Assembly (NCBI GenBank): GCA_028641055.1
Contig: CM054062.1
Span: 15,061,639 to 15,125,638, forward strand
DNA length: 64,000 bases
Direction: 5' to 3'
Origin: Alopecurus myosuroides
Lineage: Eukaryota; Streptophyta; Magnoliopsida; Poales; Poaceae
Under the pieces are notes generated by a model that worked only from the letters and a program-made list of their open reading frames with translations, was not told where the DNA came from and ran no database searches. Within the stretch, counting starts at the first letter, position 1, and every line of letters begins with the position of its first letter. This document shows positions 34,340 through 44,214 of the stretch, piece by piece. The position numbers were made by a program, and so were the translations under genes.

Positions 34340-34403
34340 CCTGTGTCGTCTTGCCCCAAGATCAGTTACCCCCGGTAACGTCTGCCGTGATAATCCCACG
34401 ACA
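34340..34403 (+). repeat. 3' LTR of the Retand element, right part
   Basis: Starts with the second CCTGT copy, continues GTGTCGTCTTGCCCC as in the 5' LTR, and ends CCCACGACA. The ATTAT target duplication follows at 34404-34408. Confidence 0.9.
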
Positions 34404-34408
34404 ATTAT

Positions 34409-35770
34409 GATGATCCTAGAGGATGATGAGAAGCAACAGGAGTATGCAGATATGTTCTGTTGTCGGAAAGGTAGCTGGCCTGTTAAGTACCTGGGTGTTC
34501 CTGTGAATTCTAGAAGAAATTCTGTACAAGAAATGAAATTCTTGGGTGAAAAAGTGAGAGGAATGTTGGATGGTTGGATGGGAGAAACTCTGTCTATTGG
34601 GGGCAGAGTGATCAGGACAGATGTGTGTTTATCCTCTGTTGCTGTTTATCACATGTCGATGTTCCTGCTGCATAAAACTACCTTGGAGGAGTTGGAGAAA
34701 CCTAGGAGGGCTTTTTTATAGCAGGACGGTTCCAGTAAGAAAAAGTATAATCTTGTTAGTTAGTTGGAAGCTAATTTGCAGACCAACATCTAAGGGAGGC
34801 TTGGGGCTTAAGAACCTAACAAAGTTCAATATTAGCTTGATGTGCAAGTGGTGGTGGAAGCTAGAAGCAGATGATGGACCTTGGCAACAGTTTATGAGAG
34901 CCAAATATCTGGGACAGGAAGGAATTTATCAAATCAAACATAGAACTATGGACTCTGCAATCTGGTCAGATCTTTTGCATGTTAGGCAGCTGTATTTGGC
35001 TGGGAGGGTCATGGTTATTGGGAATGGCATGAGGACTGATTTTTGGGGAGATGCTCGGTGTGGCCACAGACCTCTTAAAGAAATCTTCCCTAGGCTGTTT
35101 GAAATCTGCAATGAACAATGCATTTCTGTGGCTGAGATGGCTAACAGAAGGTGGACCCCAAGCTTCAGGAGATGGCTCAATGGGGAACTACAAGTTGAAA
35201 TGAGAAACTTTCAAAATAAGATGGCTGGGATAGCTTTAAATGAGGAGGAGGATATTCCTAAATGGAAGTGGACAAAAAGTGGCATCTTCTCGGTGAAATC
35301 AATGTATCAACATCTGTCCAGCAATGGCGTGGACAGGTCTTTCAAACACTTGTGGAAAGCCAAAATTCCATTTAAGATTAAAGTGTGGCTCTGGCTAATA
35401 TGGCATGATGCCATATCGACAAAAGACAATATGAAAAAAAAAGGAAGTGGGTGGGTAGCTATAGATGCCAGTTTTGTGACAAGGATGAGTCTATCCTTCA
35501 CTTGTTCTTTACTTGTGATGCAGCCAAATATGTGTGGAGTGTGGTTGGTACAGCTTTGGGTGCGAGAAATAGGCCAGGTTCGTTTCATCAATACTTTTGG
35601 TGGATACCTCGGTATATCCACGCCAGCCGTAATGTACAGATCACGGGGGTGGCGGCTGTTTGTTGGGTCATTTGGAAAATCAAGAACCGTGCTTGCTTTG
35701 AGAAAAAATTAATCAAGTCTCCCTTTGAATTAATTAGCTATGTTTGTGTGTTTTTGAACCATTGGGCAGG
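34409..35770 (+). pseudogene. LINE reverse transcriptase 3' half and zf-RVT region, second of three pieces
   Basis: Continues the LINE from 9832. It reads EYADMFCC and WPVKYLGVPVN, typical of the connection just after the non-LTR reverse transcriptase core. It then shows the SKGGLGLKNLTKFNISLMCKW block and a zinc-binding zf-RVT domain (CQFCDKDESILHLFFTCDAA, about 35466-35525). Frames change near 34715 and near 35445, so the copy is dead. It is cut at 35770 by the Copia insertion and continues at 47874. Confidence 0.9.
35766..35770. repeat. target-site duplication of the Copia element (left)
   Basis: GCAGG, repeated at 47869-47873. Confidence 0.93.
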
Positions 35771-35943
35771 TGAAAGATCATCGTCCGTTTTGGTAATTAT
35801 ATGACAACACAACTATTTGATCTAATGTGTGTTCAATAGATGGAAATGCCCAGGTTTAAACAGGTTCACTTATTCTATGGGGCAAGTGATCATTTTATAT
35901 GAAAAGTGCAAGGAGAAAGGAATCCAGGAAAGTGCAATGTGCA

Positions 35944-36480
35944 GGAGCGGAGGCTCCGGTGAATCCACCGGAGGCTCCGCCCAGGCTCCGGTGGGGGTCC
36001 GGTGGGGGCTCCGCCAAAACCCCTCTCTGGAGAAAACGAGCGGACCCAGGAGCGGAAGTTCCGGTGGAGCTCCCGTGGGCGGAATCTCCGCCAATTCCAT
36101 CGGAGGCTCCGCCATCCTCCAACACATGTGCTGCACGCAAAAGGGATCCGGTGCGCCTCCGGTGGAAGCCCCGCTTAAATGCCCTTCTGTTTGAGAAGAG
36201 CGGAGGTTCCACCGGAGCCTCCGGTGGACATCCGGTGCCCTCCCTTTACCTAGTGTAAATGGCCTCCGGTGGGGGATCCGGTGGAGGCTCCGCCAAACTG
36301 CTGTTCTGTTTGAGCAGAGCGGAGGTTCCACCGGAGCCTCCGGTGGGCGGAACCTCCGCAGAACCCACCGGACCCTCCGCCCCGTATTCCAGCACATGTG
36401 AGCTGGTGGGCTGCGCAGCTGTGAAGTGGACTGAAGACCACCGGAGCCTCCGGTGAAACCACCGGAGCCTCCGGTGCCCC
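35944..36480. repeat. array of short palindromic repeats in the Copia 5' LTR
   Basis: Many copies of CCACCGGAGGCTCCG and its complement, often arranged head to head around AAACC or TTCC so that they could fold as hairpins. The same array is in the 3' LTR (46594-47118), and related arrays lie between pol and ORF3 (43771-44022). Confidence 0.85.
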
Positions 36481-36510
36481 TGGACTGCAAACGGTCACTT
36501 AAATGCAAGG

Positions 36511-36520
36511 GGTATAAATA
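36511..36520 (+). promoter_or_regulatory. TATA box of the Copia LTR
   Basis: GTATAAATAC in the 5' LTR, directly downstream of the palindromic array. The same box is in the 3' LTR near 47152. Confidence 0.7.
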
Positions 36521-37227
36521 CCCCTTCCCCTACCTCTTAAATGCCAAGCTTTTCCCATTCTCTGTCCTAGCCATTAATGAAAGCTTCAACCACCTAGATC
36601 TCCCACTCCGTCCACCCAAACACTCCCAAACTTGGTGGAGAGCTAGAGGAGACCTAGATCCACACTTCCACCAAAGGAATCTCAAATCCATCCACCACAA
36701 CCTAGTAGATCTAGAATCCTACTTGAGGCCTAGAAACCTTAGTAGATCTCGTGCTTGTAGTTTCCACCTTGTTGCAAGAAGCTACGGATTGCTTGAGAGC
36801 CTCCATCCATCTTGTGGAGTGACCTCAAGTCCTTGTAAAGGTTTGGTCAACGCCTTCAAGTCGACCTCATAGTGGAAACGAGCATCTCCCTCACCGGAGA
36901 AGCTCAAGGAGAACAAGGTGTGCACAACTGTGCTATTGAGGAGCGCCTAGGTGGCTCCCCACCTCTCCAACGTAGACGTACTTCTCTTTGAGAAGGAACT
37001 ACGGTGAATCATATTCTTGTCTCCTTGTTTACACTTGTTGTTTGATTTACTACCTTACGCTTTACTTCCGTTGCGCATATCGTTTTGTCCACATAGGTTG
37101 CTCACCTAGTTGCACATCTAGAGAACCTTACTTTATCTTGCTAAGCCCCACTAAAAGGAAAAGAAAAGAAAAATTGGTAGTCAACCTATTCACCCCCCCC
37201 TCTAGTTGACCATAGTGCACTTTCAAT

Positions 37228-37239
37228 TGGTATCAGAGC
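37228..37239 (+). other. primer-binding site of the Copia element
   Basis: TGGTATCAGAGC two bases after the LTR end, the initiator-Met type. Confidence 0.96.
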
Positions 37240-37277
37240 CTCGGCTCTTACTAAGGGCTTAACCGCCCAAGAGTACA

Positions 37278-39386
37278 ATGGTCGATGAAAATGCCCCCGG
37301 GAGTTCTAGTGCGGAAATCTCCAAAATGGCCGACACTATATCTAACCTACAATATACGGTTGGAGTTCTCCAAACCGAACTATCTAAGGTTAGCTCTAGT
37401 GTTAGCTCGGAGGTGTCTAGCATAAAGAAAATGATGGAGGCACTGATGGGGAAAACCAAGGAGTCCACGGAACCACCCCTCACCACCAACGATGTTAGCT
37501 CGGACGAAGAATCCATTCCGGATATCGACGAGATGGAAGCTAACATCGCTTTAGCTAAGGCGAAAGCCAAAGCAAAAGCCGATAAAAAGGCTAAGAGTGG
37601 TGGGAGCTCCGAGGGCTCCAAGTCTCAATCGGCTAACGGTTCCGGGTCTCAATCTAAAGTTCCACCACCTCCCAATTACGACTCTATCCACCCTATTGCC
37701 ACTATGCCACACAAGGTTAATGTTGGAGTTCCTCCCATGCTTAACACTAACGAGTTTTCTTCTTGGAAGTTCGATATGGAGTCTCACATTTCAGGATCTT
37801 GCACCGCATTGTGGGGAAGCATTCTATATGGATTCCACCCTCACGATCCGAACAACTTGACTCCAAGAGAGGATGTGGAATTTCAACTCAACAATACCGC
37901 TCTTGTGACTATCCAAAAGGCTCTCCCAAGAGAACATCTTGAACACATTCGCGGTATCAAGACCGCCAAGGAAGTTTGGGATAAGCTTGACTCCTTGTTC
38001 CAAGGCAATGCAAGCATCCAATCATCCAAATACGATGTTGCTCTTGACAAGTCCGAGAACTTTGTCATGCTTGAAGATGAAAGTCCCGAGGAGCTATATA
38101 GAAGAGTGGTCACCCTTGGCAATCAATTAAGGGACTTTGGAAAAGAGGAAATCTCCGACGAGTGGATCAAGAGGAAATTTGTCAAGGCCATAACTCCTTT
38201 TGAGAAGAATCTCTCCACTAGCATTCGAACAAGATCCGACTACAACTCACTCAACTCCATTGGTGTCCTTAGTGAGTTCATAGCCATATCTTTGTCTCAC
38301 AAGAGCGCGGATGATGCTCTTGCTCGCTCAAGAGGCCATGGGAAGTCTCCTAACCTTGCCTTAAAGTCTAAGGCCATGGCCAAGATAGAAAAAGTGGATG
38401 ATGATGATGATGATGAGGACTATGAGGATACATACAAGGGTGCCCACAAATGTATTGCTCTTGCCATGCAAGGGTATTGGAAGAGATGGGAGGCTCACAA
38501 GGCCGGTGCCCCTAGACCTTCAAGGAACAAGACCTTTAGGAAGAAAGGGGAGAGGCCAAGGACATGCTACAATTGTGGAAGTGCAAACCACTTCGTCAAA
38601 GAGTGTCCTTTTGAGCCACGAGAAGAGAATGAAGGGAAGCTTGTTCGCAAGGACAAGAACAAAGCTCCACAAAACAAGAACCTCGCTAGAAGAGTCCCAA
38701 GGGCTCTATATGTTCAAGAGGGCCCAACATTGGAAACATACTACTCCGGAGATGAAGGAGAAGATGAAGTCGTAGGTGTCGCCCACGTCGCCATAGCTAC
38801 GACTTCCTCTTCATCGGTCTCTCTATTTGAATCTCCCAATGAGAAGGCATCGATCCGACCTACATGTCTCATGGCAAAAGCCACCGCGGTAATATCTTCC
38901 ACCTCCAAGTCTATTATCACTAGCTCTCCCTCATTATTGGATTGTGTCAAAAACATTGTTGATGATGAGGAGGCCAAGAACCTAGGATCTTGGTTGTGTA
39001 GTCTTGAAGGTGAAACTAAAGAAAAGGTAAAAGCTCTCCTAAGGCAACTTGATGAGTCTAACTCCCTCATCGATGAGAAGGAGGAGATCATCATGAACTT
39101 AGAGAACCATGGCGGTAGCAATGATAATCATGATGACGAACTCATCAAGGCTCTTGAAAAGGAGAGATCCACGAGAGCCTCTCTTGAAGAGAAACTATCT
39201 AGTCTACAAGAGACGTATGCTATTAGTGTTTCAAAGCTTAGAAAAGATAACGAGAAATATCTTGCTAAGCTTAAGAAAGAACATGCCAAATCTCTTGTTT
39301 TACTTAAAGAATTTGAAGAGGAAGAGTTAAAGCTAGGAATAGCCCATGAAAAAATTGTCGAGGAGCATGACAAACTAAAAGTGTAG
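37278..39386 (+). CDS. gag: Copia gag protein, 702 residues
   Basis: Starts at ATG 37278, 38 bp after the primer-binding site. In order: a helical N-terminus with an alanine/lysine repeat (ALAKAKAKAKADKKAK), the UBN2-type capsid region (SSWKFDMESHISG near 37759, then the ELYRRVVTLGNQLRDFG block), an acidic DDDDDDEDYED stretch, the zinc knuckle CYNCGSANHFVKEC (about 38565-38606), and a long C-terminal coiled coil. The TAG at 39384-39386 ends the frame, but the same frame stays open beyond it to further stops at 39666 and 39924. Gag of this lineage is long, so the first stop may be premature or a readthrough site. Confidence 0.9.
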   Translation: MVDENAPGSSSAEISKMADTISNLQYTVGVLQTELSKVSSSVSSEVSSIKKMMEALMGKTKESTEPPLTTNDVSSDEESIPDIDEMEANIALAKAKAKAKADKKAKSGGSSEGSKSQSANGSGSQSKVPPPPNYDSIHPIATMPHKVNVGVPPMLNTNEFSSWKFDMESHISGSCTALWGSILYGFHPHDPNNLTPREDVEFQLNNTALVTIQKALPREHLEHIRGIKTAKEVWDKLDSLFQGNASIQSSKYDVALDKSENFVMLEDESPEELYRRVVTLGNQLRDFGKEEISDEWIKRKFVKAITPFEKNLSTSIRTRSDYNSLNSIGVLSEFIAISLSHKSADDALARSRGHGKSPNLALKSKAMAKIEKVDDDDDDEDYEDTYKGAHKCIALAMQGYWKRWEAHKAGAPRPSRNKTFRKKGERPRTCYNCGSANHFVKECPFEPREENEGKLVRKDKNKAPQNKNLARRVPRALYVQEGPTLETYYSGDEGEDEVVGVAHVAIATTSSSSVSLFESPNEKASIRPTCLMAKATAVISSTSKSIITSSPSLLDCVKNIVDDEEAKNLGSWLCSLEGETKEKVKALLRQLDESNSLIDEKEEIIMNLENHGGSNDNHDDELIKALEKERSTRASLEEKLSSLQETYAISVSKLRKDNEKYLAKLKKEHAKSLVLLKEFEEEELKLGIAHEKIVEEHDKLKV

Positions 39387-39926
39387 TTTGCATCTCTCAA
39401 AGATATTCATGACAAACTTGCTAAGTCTCGAATCAAGCTTCTATCTCAACAATCTAATAAGCATGTTGCATCTTCATCAAATAGCATTGTTATTGTGCCT
39501 ACCTCTTCTACTACAACTAACATTGTAGGGAAGGAAAGAATTCTCAATGATGCAATAAGCTCTCAAGGTGCCAAGAAAGGAAAAGAGGGACTTGGCTTTG
39601 TTTCCAAGTCAAAGAAGAAATCCAAGAGTGTCACCTCTCCCTCCAAAAATGTTATCTTTGTGAAATAGGGTGAGGTGCACAAAGAAAAGGAGACCAACGC
39701 CATTATGGGTGGTGATACCTCTAGGGGGAGCATCACTCATAATGATTTTGCCGGAAAATATAACCCATCTTATGTTCTTATGAAATCTAGAGATGGACAT
39801 GTTTATGCTAAATACGTTGGTACTTCTTATGGTGATGATTATCATTGGACTATTTGGGTTCCTAAGACCCTTGTGACTAACAAAAGAGGACCCATTGAAG
39901 GATGGGTACCTAAATCAAGAAATTGA
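39387..39926 (+). pseudogene. gag C-terminal extension after the first stop
   Basis: Same frame as gag, with one internal TAG at 39666. It reads a lysine-rich region and then YHWTIWVPKTLVTN, a block common just before protease in SIRE-type elements. It ends at TGA 39924-39926, and pol follows in the +1 frame. Confidence 0.7.
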
Positions 39927-39966
39927 TCTCTTGTAGGGAAACGCTTCCGGATCACATAGATGGACA

Positions 39967-42300
39967 GTGGATAGTGGTGCATCCCAACACATGACCGGAA
40001 GCCATGACGCAATAAGTAATATTGAACCTCCTCTACCACATCTCAATTGCGTTACAATTGGTGACAAGTCCGAGCTTAAGGTATTGGGACGAGGGAAAGT
40101 AGCTATCTCAAATGATTTATCAATTGAGAATGTTCTCCTTGTTGAGTCCCTTGGCTATAACTTGATGTCCGTTCTTCAACTTGCAAATTGTGGTTTTACC
40201 TCGTTCTTTAATAAAGAGAGTGTGATTGTCACTTGGGAGACTTCTCTTAAAGTAGCCTTTGTTGGGTTTGTCGAGAACGGCATATATGTAGTGGACTTCT
40301 CTAAAGAAGACACGTGTGCCGCGACATGCCTAATGGCTAAAGTTGATGTGGGATGGCTTTGGCATCGCCGACTAGCCCACACCAATATGAGAATGTTACA
40401 TGACCTCCAAAGTGGCAATCACGTTCTAGGACTAACCAAAGCTAAGTTTGCTAAAGATCGTGTGTGTAGCTCTTGTACCTTTGGGAAGCAACATGGAGAA
40501 CAACACCCAACCAAGACAACTATCTCCACAACAAGAATTCTCGAGCTCATTCACTTAGATCTCTTTGGCCCACTATCTTATGATAGCCTCGGAGGAAAGA
40601 AGTATTGCTTGGTGATTGTGGATGATTATTCAAGATATTGTTGGGTGTATTTCTTCAAGAGGAAAAGTGAAACTCAAAATAGAGTCATCGAGTTCATCAC
40701 TCTAGTGGAGCGCCAACACAATGCTACCATCTTGGCCATTCGGAGTGATAATGGCTCGGAGTTCAAGAACTACACCGTTGAGGGTTTTCTTAGTGAGGAA
40801 GGCATTGCTCATCAATATTCCACTCCCTATACCCCTCAACAAAATGGTGTTGCGGAGAGAAAGAACCGGACTTTGATGGATGCGGCTAGAACTATGATTG
40901 CGGAGTTCTCTTCTCCCTATAACTTTTGGGCCGAAGCCGTCTCCACCACTTGTCATGCTACCAACCGGCTCTATCTTCGCAAGATCTTGAACAAGACTCC
41001 CTATGAGATTCTCACGGGCAAGAAACCGGATGTATCTTATTTCAAGGTCTTCGGTTGCAAGTGCTTCATTCGCAAGAAAGGAAAACGGTTGTCAAAATTT
41101 GAGACTAGATCTTATGAGGGTATCTTTGTTGGCTATGCCACGAATGCTCACGCCTATAGAGTCTACAACAAGTCCACTGGGCAAGTTGAAGAAGCTATAG
41201 ACGTAGTGTTTGATGAGGACAACGGCTCCCAAGGGGGGCGTATAGATCATGGTGTTGCAGGAGATGCAATTCCTCCCATCGTCATAAGAAGAATGGGGAT
41301 TGGTGAAATAATTCCCATTGAGGGTTACCGGATGACGGAGGGAGAAGGACTATGCCCCACTCAAGTGGAGCCATTGACTACACCCATTGATGATCAAGCT
41401 ATCCAACAAGATGCACCAAGCTCTCAAGCTAACAATCAAGGCCAAGCTAATGAACAAGGCCAAGCAACACATCTAAATCATGATCAAGATTCTATTATTG
41501 TTGAGAATGCTCAACCTAGTGGTGATTCATCACCCATCTTTGATCAAGGACAAAATGAAGATGGACATGTCTCCGATGAAGAAGGTGATTCTCAATCAAT
41601 ATCCAAGGAATCTTTGGAGGAGATACTAGCTCGTAGAGCAATGAGAAGGCTAGAGAATCTTGAACGAGCGGGTCATGCGGAGGACATGATTCTTGGACAA
41701 GTTCGTGGAAGAGTGATCACTAGAAGGCAATTGGCGGATTTTAGCAAGGCTCATGCGTTTGTCTCCTTCATTGAACCCAAGAAGGTATATGAAGCTCTCG
41801 AAGATCAAGATTGGCTTGAAGCCATGCATGATGAACTCAATAACTCTGAGCGCAACAAAGTGTGGAAATTAGTGCCAAGACCCAAGGATTGCAAAAATGT
41901 CATTGGCACCAAATGGGTGTTCAAGAACAAGCAAGACAAAGATGGCATTCTTATTCGCAATAAGGCAAGATTGGTGGCCCAAGGTTTTTCTCAAGTCGAA
42001 GGTATCGATTTCGGTGAAACCTTTGCCCCCGTAGCTCGCCTTGAATCCATTCGTATCTTACTTGCCTATGCATCTCATCATAACTTCAAGTTACAACAAA
42101 TGGATGTCAAAAGTGCTTTCCTTAGTGGTCCCATTAATGAGTTAGTATATGTCAAGCAACCTCCGGGTTTCGAGGATCCCAACCACCCCGATCATGTCTA
42201 TAAACTTGATAAGGCGCTCTATGGACTTAAACAAGCTCCACGTGCGTGGTATGAGCACCTTAAAGAGTTTCTAGTAGATCGCGGTTTAATGTTGGTTTAA
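39967..42300 (+). pseudogene. pol: Copia pol: protease, integrase and reverse transcriptase N-terminal part
   Basis: Opens with the aspartic protease motif [11 protein letters not shown] gag-pre-integrase zinc finger follows (HRRLAH, then [10 protein letters not shown]). The integrase core carries its acidic triad in [14 protein letters not shown] and GVAERKN (about 40558, 40741 and 40855). The reverse transcriptase begins with KTWKL-like [10 protein letters not shown] and [10 protein letters not shown], and holds [11 protein letters not shown] and [12 protein letters not shown]. The frame breaks near 42285-42300, just before the catalytic YVDD block, which follows in another frame. The order integrase then reverse transcriptase is diagnostic of Ty1/Copia. 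The domain start is taken at the protease because no ATG precedes it. Confidence 0.93.
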
Positions 42301-43310
42301 TCGATCCCACCCTCTTTACCAAGACGGTTGGAGGTGACTTGTTCATATGCCAACTCTATGTGGATGACATCATTTTTGGGTCTACTAACACCTTGTTCAA
42401 TGAGGAGTTTTGCAAGCTTATGACCGATAGGTTTGAGATGTCTATGATGGGAGAGTTGGAGTTCTTCCTTGGCTTTGAAGTCAATCAATACTATGAAGGG
42501 ACTTTCATCAAACAAGCCAAATACACTCAAGACATGCTCAAGAGGTTTAATATGAATGATGCTAAACCTATGAAGACTCCTATGTCCACAACCACTGACT
42601 TGAAACCCGACCCCAACGGTAAAGAGGTAGATCAAAAGGTATACCGCTCCATGATTGGCTCTTTGCTCTACCTTTGTGCATCTAGACCCGATATCATGTA
42701 TAGCGTAGGTAAATGTGCAAGGTTTCAAGCCTCCCCAAGGCAAAGTCATTTGGAAGCTGTGAAACGAATCTTTCGATATCTAGTTCATACCCCAAACTTC
42801 GGTCTTTGGTACCCCAAGGGTTCAAGCTTTCAGCTCATTGGATACTCGGATGCGGATTATGCGGGGGAGAAGACGGATAGGAAGTCCACATCCGGGGGTT
42901 GTCAATTCCTTGGCCGCTCCTTGGTATGTTGGTCTTCTAAGAAGCAAAATTGCATTGCTCTCTCCACCACCGAGGCCGAGTATATCTCCGCGGCAAGTTG
43001 TTGTGCCCAATTGCTATGGATGAGGCAAACCTTGAAGGATTATGGTATTCATTTTGACAAGGTGCCTCTTCTTTGTGACAATGAGAGTTCTATCAAGATC
43101 GCCTACAACCCGGTTCTTCATTCCAAGATGAAGCACATTGAGATCCGTCATCATTTCATTCGGGATCATGTTGAGAAAGGTGATATTGATCTCTCATATG
43201 TCTCCACGACGGATCAACTTGCCGATATCTTCACGAAGGCCCTTGATGAACCAAGATTTCGAGCTTTGAGGAATGAACTAAATGTCATAGATTCCTCCAA
43301 CTTCACTTGA
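42301..43310 (+). pseudogene. pol: Copia pol: reverse transcriptase C-terminal part and RNase H
   Basis: Continues pol after the frame break. It carries the catalytic YVDD block (about 42358), FFLGFEVNQ, the YRSMIGSLLYL connection and a Ty1-type RNase H with DADYAG and STTEAEY (about 42850 and 42965). The last conserved block is TTDQLADIFTKAL. The stop at 43308-43310 looks natural. Confidence 0.93.
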
Positions 43311-43770
43311 AACCTTGCATATCTACCCTCATTATGCATGCTATTAGGCTTAGATGTAGGCATGGACATAGGGGGAGCACTACTCAACTCATGAATATGC
43401 ACTCCTCCTATTATGCGAAAAATAAATCATCATTGCATATCTAGTCATTTGTGACTTATTGTGCTTAATTGTGAGTAGTAATTTTGGACCCAAGATATAT
43501 CTTCGCGGTGCCAAGTTACACACTCAAACATGGTGGCCTCGGCCACCGACGATTTTGTGTGTTTTGGATCTTTCACGCCTATCATATCTCTGTCTTGACA
43601 ACTCGTAAGGGTTTGGTCTTCTATCTTTTTGTTGCGTTTTGCGGACCCCGTCGAGTAATGTCTCTCGTATATCAGTGACGATTTTCCAACCCAAGCCTCC
43701 TTTGCCCAAACCATTGTTTCTATCGAAATGCTCGTGTTTTTACAATCTTGGCGCGCGAAAATTTGGCTGG

Positions 43771-44022
43771 GCGGAGGCTCCGGTGGTTCCACCGGAGGCT
43801 CCGCTGCCCAGAGCGGAGGCTCCGGTGAAACCACCGGAGGCTCCGCTGCCCCTGTCCACCGGAACATCACCGGAGGCTCCGCTGGCGCATATTTGCTCAG
43901 CGGGCCTGAAAAACTGTTTAGTGGACAAAAGGGCCGGAGGCTCCGGTGGAAACCACCGGAGGCTCCGCTGGGGGGAGCGGAGGCTCCGGTGAAACCACCG
44001 GAGGCTCCGCTGGCGGAAAATT
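43771..44022. repeat. array of palindromic GGAGGCTCCGGTG repeats between pol and ORF3
   Basis: At least eight GGAGGCTCCG units in alternating orientation with CCACCGGAGG partners. It is the same unit as in the LTRs, but in a non-LTR position directly upstream of the third ORF. Confidence 0.85.
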
Positions 44023-44214
44023 TCGTGGATAAGGGTTGGGGCGTGCGGGGTAAAGTGAGATCCAATCTCATTTTCCCCACCCGCCCCTTTCTTCTTCCCC
44101 ACGAACGGCCGCCGCCCTCAAGCCTCTCGCCGCTGGATTGGGGAGCTCCACCGCGGGGAGACCTCCTCCTTGCCTTGGGACGCTCCGGGAACCTTCCCTC
44201 CTTCCTTTTTCACC

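Larger units (their letters stand above)
9833..34403 (+). mobile_element. Tat/Retand Ty3/Gypsy retrotransposon, interrupted by a 14-kb insertion
   Basis: The element spans 9833-20312 and 34345-34403, about 10.5 kb without the nested insert. It has LTRs of about 475 bp starting TGATGG and ending CGACA, a 5-bp target duplication, pol on the plus strand and a spliced gene on the minus strand. The presence of a second RNase H domain and the antisense gene places it in the Tat lineage. A deletion has joined the 5' LTR, minus its last five bases, to late gag, so the primer-binding site and most of gag are gone. It therefore cannot replicate on its own. Confidence 0.9.
35771..37225 (+). repeat. 5' LTR of the Copia element, 1455 bp
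   Basis: Starts TGAAAGATCATCGTCCG and ends GTGCACTTTCA. It differs from the 3' LTR by about 18 substitutions and a few indels in the short palindromic repeats. GTATAAATACCCC near 36511 is a good TATA box. Confidence 0.95.

Noticed and set aside
35944..36480. Regularly repeated palindromes that look CRISPR-like
   Set aside because: There are no unique spacers of constant length, the units are in both orientations, and the setting is a plant LTR.
35870..36508. 212-codon open frame on the minus strand in the Copia LTR
   Set aside because: It is a translation of the palindromic GGAGCC repeat array and recurs in the other LTR only because the LTRs are copies.
37259..37621. 120-codon minus-strand open frame across the Copia gag start
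   Set aside because: Shadow of the gag coding strand.
39128..39400. Serine-rich minus-strand open frame
   Set aside because: Shadow of the coiled-coil end of gag.
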